From a bacterium (GTDB taxonomy: Bacteria; Babelota; Babeliae; Babelales; RVW-14): 64,000 nucleotides of DNA. The DNA is taken from the NCBI GenBank assembly GCA_016699045.1, contig CP064957.1:310001-374000 (forward strand). The letters run 5' to 3'. Position 1 is the first letter of the stretch. Each line of letters begins with the position of its first letter. The notes beneath the pieces are model-generated. The model saw only the letters and a list, made by a program, of their open reading frames with translations, made no database searches and was not told the DNA's origin. The translations under genes were made by a program, and so were the position numbers. This document shows, one piece after another, positions 62,594 through 64,000 of the stretch.

Positions 62594-63199
62594 GGTTCTG
62601 TTGACTTTTCAAAAATGTGATTTGAGTGCATGATAACACCAACAAAAAAAACGAGTTTATTAAAAACTCAAAAAGGCGTTATCATGCAAAGAGAGTATAT
62701 CACAAATGAAGCGTGGCGGAAAATATATCAGTTTCTTAAAAAGAAAAAGGTATTTATGTTAGAAATGAAGGTCTTTGTAAAGAGGTTCATAGTGGGTGTG
62801 TATTGGATTTTAAAAACAGGCGCTCAATGGCGAGAACTGCCTGACCGTTATGGCAACTGGAATAGCGTATTCAAGCGATTTGATGTGTGGAGTAAAAGAA
62901 AATTTTGAAAAATTGTTAACATTTTGTGCTGACGACCCGACCTTGAATACGTCATGATTGATGCCACAATAGTAAGATCGCATCCTTGCGCAGCGGGTTA
63001 TGGCAAACAAAGAGAAGGCTTGGGAAGAAGTAAAGGTGGTTTTACCAAAAATTCATGCGACAGTGGATGCCTTTTTTTCTCTAAAATCAAACACTTCAGA
63101 CATGTCTTTTCTCGCTTTGACAAAAAGGCCCAGAATTACTTATCGTTCGTTTCTTTTGTTGGAGCAATTTTATGGTTACGATGAAAAGTCAACAGAACC
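62594..63199 (+). mobile_element. decayed IS5-family element (IS427-like)
   Basis: Perfect 17-bp terminal inverted repeats, GGTTCTGTTGACTTTTC at 62594-62610 and its complement at 63183-63199, flanked by a TA duplication (62592-62593 and 63200-63201). At about 606 bp it is shorter than intact members (usually 800 or more), so an internal deletion is likely. The transposase is frameshifted; the element cannot move by itself. Confidence 0.9.
62684..63184 (+). pseudogene. IS5-family transposase, frameshifted and truncated
   Basis: Frame 1 from ATG 62684: YITNEAWRKIYQFL, RFIVGVYWILKTGAQWRELPDRYGNW-NSVFKRFDVW, typical for the N-terminal DUF4096-type domain. It breaks near 62895; ENFEKLLTFCADDP continues in another frame, then MIDATIVRSHPCAAGYGKQRE (first catalytic Asp) at 62954, and KIHATVDA in a third frame near 63045. 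The last DDE residue is not found. Confidence 0.85.
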
Positions 63200-63557
63200 T
63201 AGCAACTACTTTATTTTTTACAGCTGCATCAGAATTATTCTGTGCACGATGGTACTGTGCTGCCATAAAAAATGGCACACGCAACAACAACGCATATACT
63301 TGTGCTGCGCGAGCTGGTGTTAACGACTTAACTTCTCGATATGTTTGACGTCTTGTGCCTGCAGCATGCATAGCTCCGCAAAAAAACAAACTAACAACAA
63401 GCGTCACTAATGATAATTTTTTAATACTATGCAAGCCAACCACGATGCTACTTTCGATAAAAAGCCTTTATCCTCAACAAAAAACGTATATTGAAGGATA
63501 TCAAAAAAGACTTTTACGTCAAACGCAGCTCAGATATTTGCCAACTCAACCGATTAA

Positions 63558-64000
63558 CTAACCACCGCTAGCGGCTCCCTTTGACGACACATGCAAAACA
63601 TCTTTAAGTTCAGGATTTATGAGTACTTTATCCAAAACATAAATAATCCCATTCACGACTTCTACCGTGTAAATTGGCTTAGGAATATTTTGACGCCATA
63701 AGTTTCTTTTACTCAACGTACTTAAATAGCGCTTAGGACCTTCTTTCAAAGCACGCTTAGAAATGGCATCTGGCACAATGTGATAATGAACAAATTTTGA
63801 AAGCAAACCTTTCTTAACGGCATCCGGCGTTCTTAACAACGCAAGCCTACCAAACCGAATCAGAGCATCGTCGGTTGGCAAGAAGACGGTGTATTTCCCA
63901 TTGTTGGCACCAAGTAAATTATTTTTGCCCAACTTGGTATCGAGCAATAACTCATCAAACAACGCATACATTTGTTTAAAATTTCCAGATCGTTCAAGAA
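63558..64000 (-). CDS. FAS1 (fasciclin) domain protein, 3' part
   Basis: The frame is open to the window end on the minus strand, so the 5' part is missing. Visible is most of one FAS1 domain: YTVFLPTDDALIRFG, a central FVHYHIVPDAISKRAL (the conserved YH motif) and VEVVNGIIYVLDKVLINP. Bacterial FAS1 proteins are usually exported and mediate adhesion to surfaces or cells. The C-terminal HVSSKGAASGG is short. The J-domain remnant lies upstream on the same strand beyond a 114-base gap. Confidence 0.88.
   Translation of the reverse strand, partial: LERSGNFKQMYALFDELLLDTKLGKNNLLGANNGKYTVFLPTDDALIRFGRLALLRTPDAVKKGLLSKFVHYHIVPDAISKRALKEGPKRYLSTLSKRNLWRQNIPKPIYTVEVVNGIIYVLDKVLINPELKDVLHVSSKGAASGG

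Larger units (their letters stand above)
61858..63443 (-). pseudogene. exported C-terminal J-domain protein, split by an IS5-type element
   Basis: The N-terminal part (63443-63201, GTG start) encodes a signal peptide (HSIKKLSLVTLVVSLFFCGAMHA) and 50 more residues to KVVA. After the insertion the frame resumes at 62592: SGLSLLNGLLDLYNNGK... to a J domain at the end, NLEVLGLPEDASDDEIKKTYRRLARQ-FHPDKNPGN-EARFKEISEAYDLL, stop 61858. Removing one TA and the element joins GCT-AGT in frame, giving 325 residues. The middle is helical with an Asn/Tyr/Ser linker before the J domain. The surviving frame 61858-62631 could still make a non-exported protein that begins in the element's end. Confidence 0.85.

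Noticed and set aside
1..64000. CRISPR array, prophage, rRNA or replication origin
   Set aside because: No regularly spaced repeats, no phage structural genes, no rRNA-like stretch and no DnaA-box cluster were seen.

Overview
The window looks like a chromosomal segment of an intracellular, eukaryote-associated bacterium. By eye the DNA is AT-rich (about 40% G+C) with strong Shine-Dalgarno sites. The mix of a Lys-rich long RpoD, many Sec-exported proteins of unknown function and several eukaryote-like exported enzymes fits Candidatus Dependentiae (TM6/Babeliae) best. That assignment is inference; there is no rRNA here to confirm it. The only tRNA is tRNA-Leu(CAG) at 611-697.

Layout. 1-2800: 3' end of a sugar-nucleotide epimerase, tRNA-Leu, REP-like palindromes, dnaJ, and an exported tyrosine-phosphatase-like protein whose only plausible start is ATC. 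2888-9600: exported MutS-like ATPase, a tandem duplicate of a small exported membrane protein with an IS200-type element in copy 2, a DUF4143 ATPase, and an exported protein whose RING-H2 finger sits behind a frameshift. 9735-31300: housekeeping blocks (serS, DUF58 pair, hemW, lgt-dnaG-rpoD, truA-cdsA, phosphohexomutase, endonuclease IV-like) interleaved with exported coiled-coil proteins, an M48 protease and a GT4 glycosyltransferase. 31513-40360: rplU, a methyltransferase remnant, two convergent P-loop kinases, an ABC-2 exporter operon, an exported cPLA2-like phospholipase and an ABC exporter. 40461-58300: an accessory island of exported enzymes: PEBP, cysteine dioxygenase-like cupin, GAD/CSAD-like decarboxylase, a second PLP enzyme, M17 aminopeptidase, and five paralogues of an ATP-grasp-like family. 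58292-64000: FKBP lipoprotein, a TrpXYZ-like ABC operon behind a Tyr-rich leader and attenuator, a J-domain gene split by an IS5-type element, and the end of a FAS1-domain gene.

How it fits together. At least fifteen genes combine an N-terminal signal peptide with a domain normally found in the cytosol, often nucleotide- or cofactor-dependent (MutS ATPase, ATP-grasp-like, PLP enzymes, cysteine dioxygenase, J domain, RING, cPLA2). The simplest reading is that Sec export is followed by delivery to a host cell, so much of this window may be host-manipulation inventory. This is inference.

Several genes are broken by single-base indels in short homopolymers or simple repeats (9348-9357, 34004-34011, 35941-35945, 54007-54012, 55167-55170). 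Either the assembly carries indel errors or the genome is decaying; reads would decide. Two genes are split by insertion sequences so cleanly that the ancestral frames can be rebuilt by removing the element.
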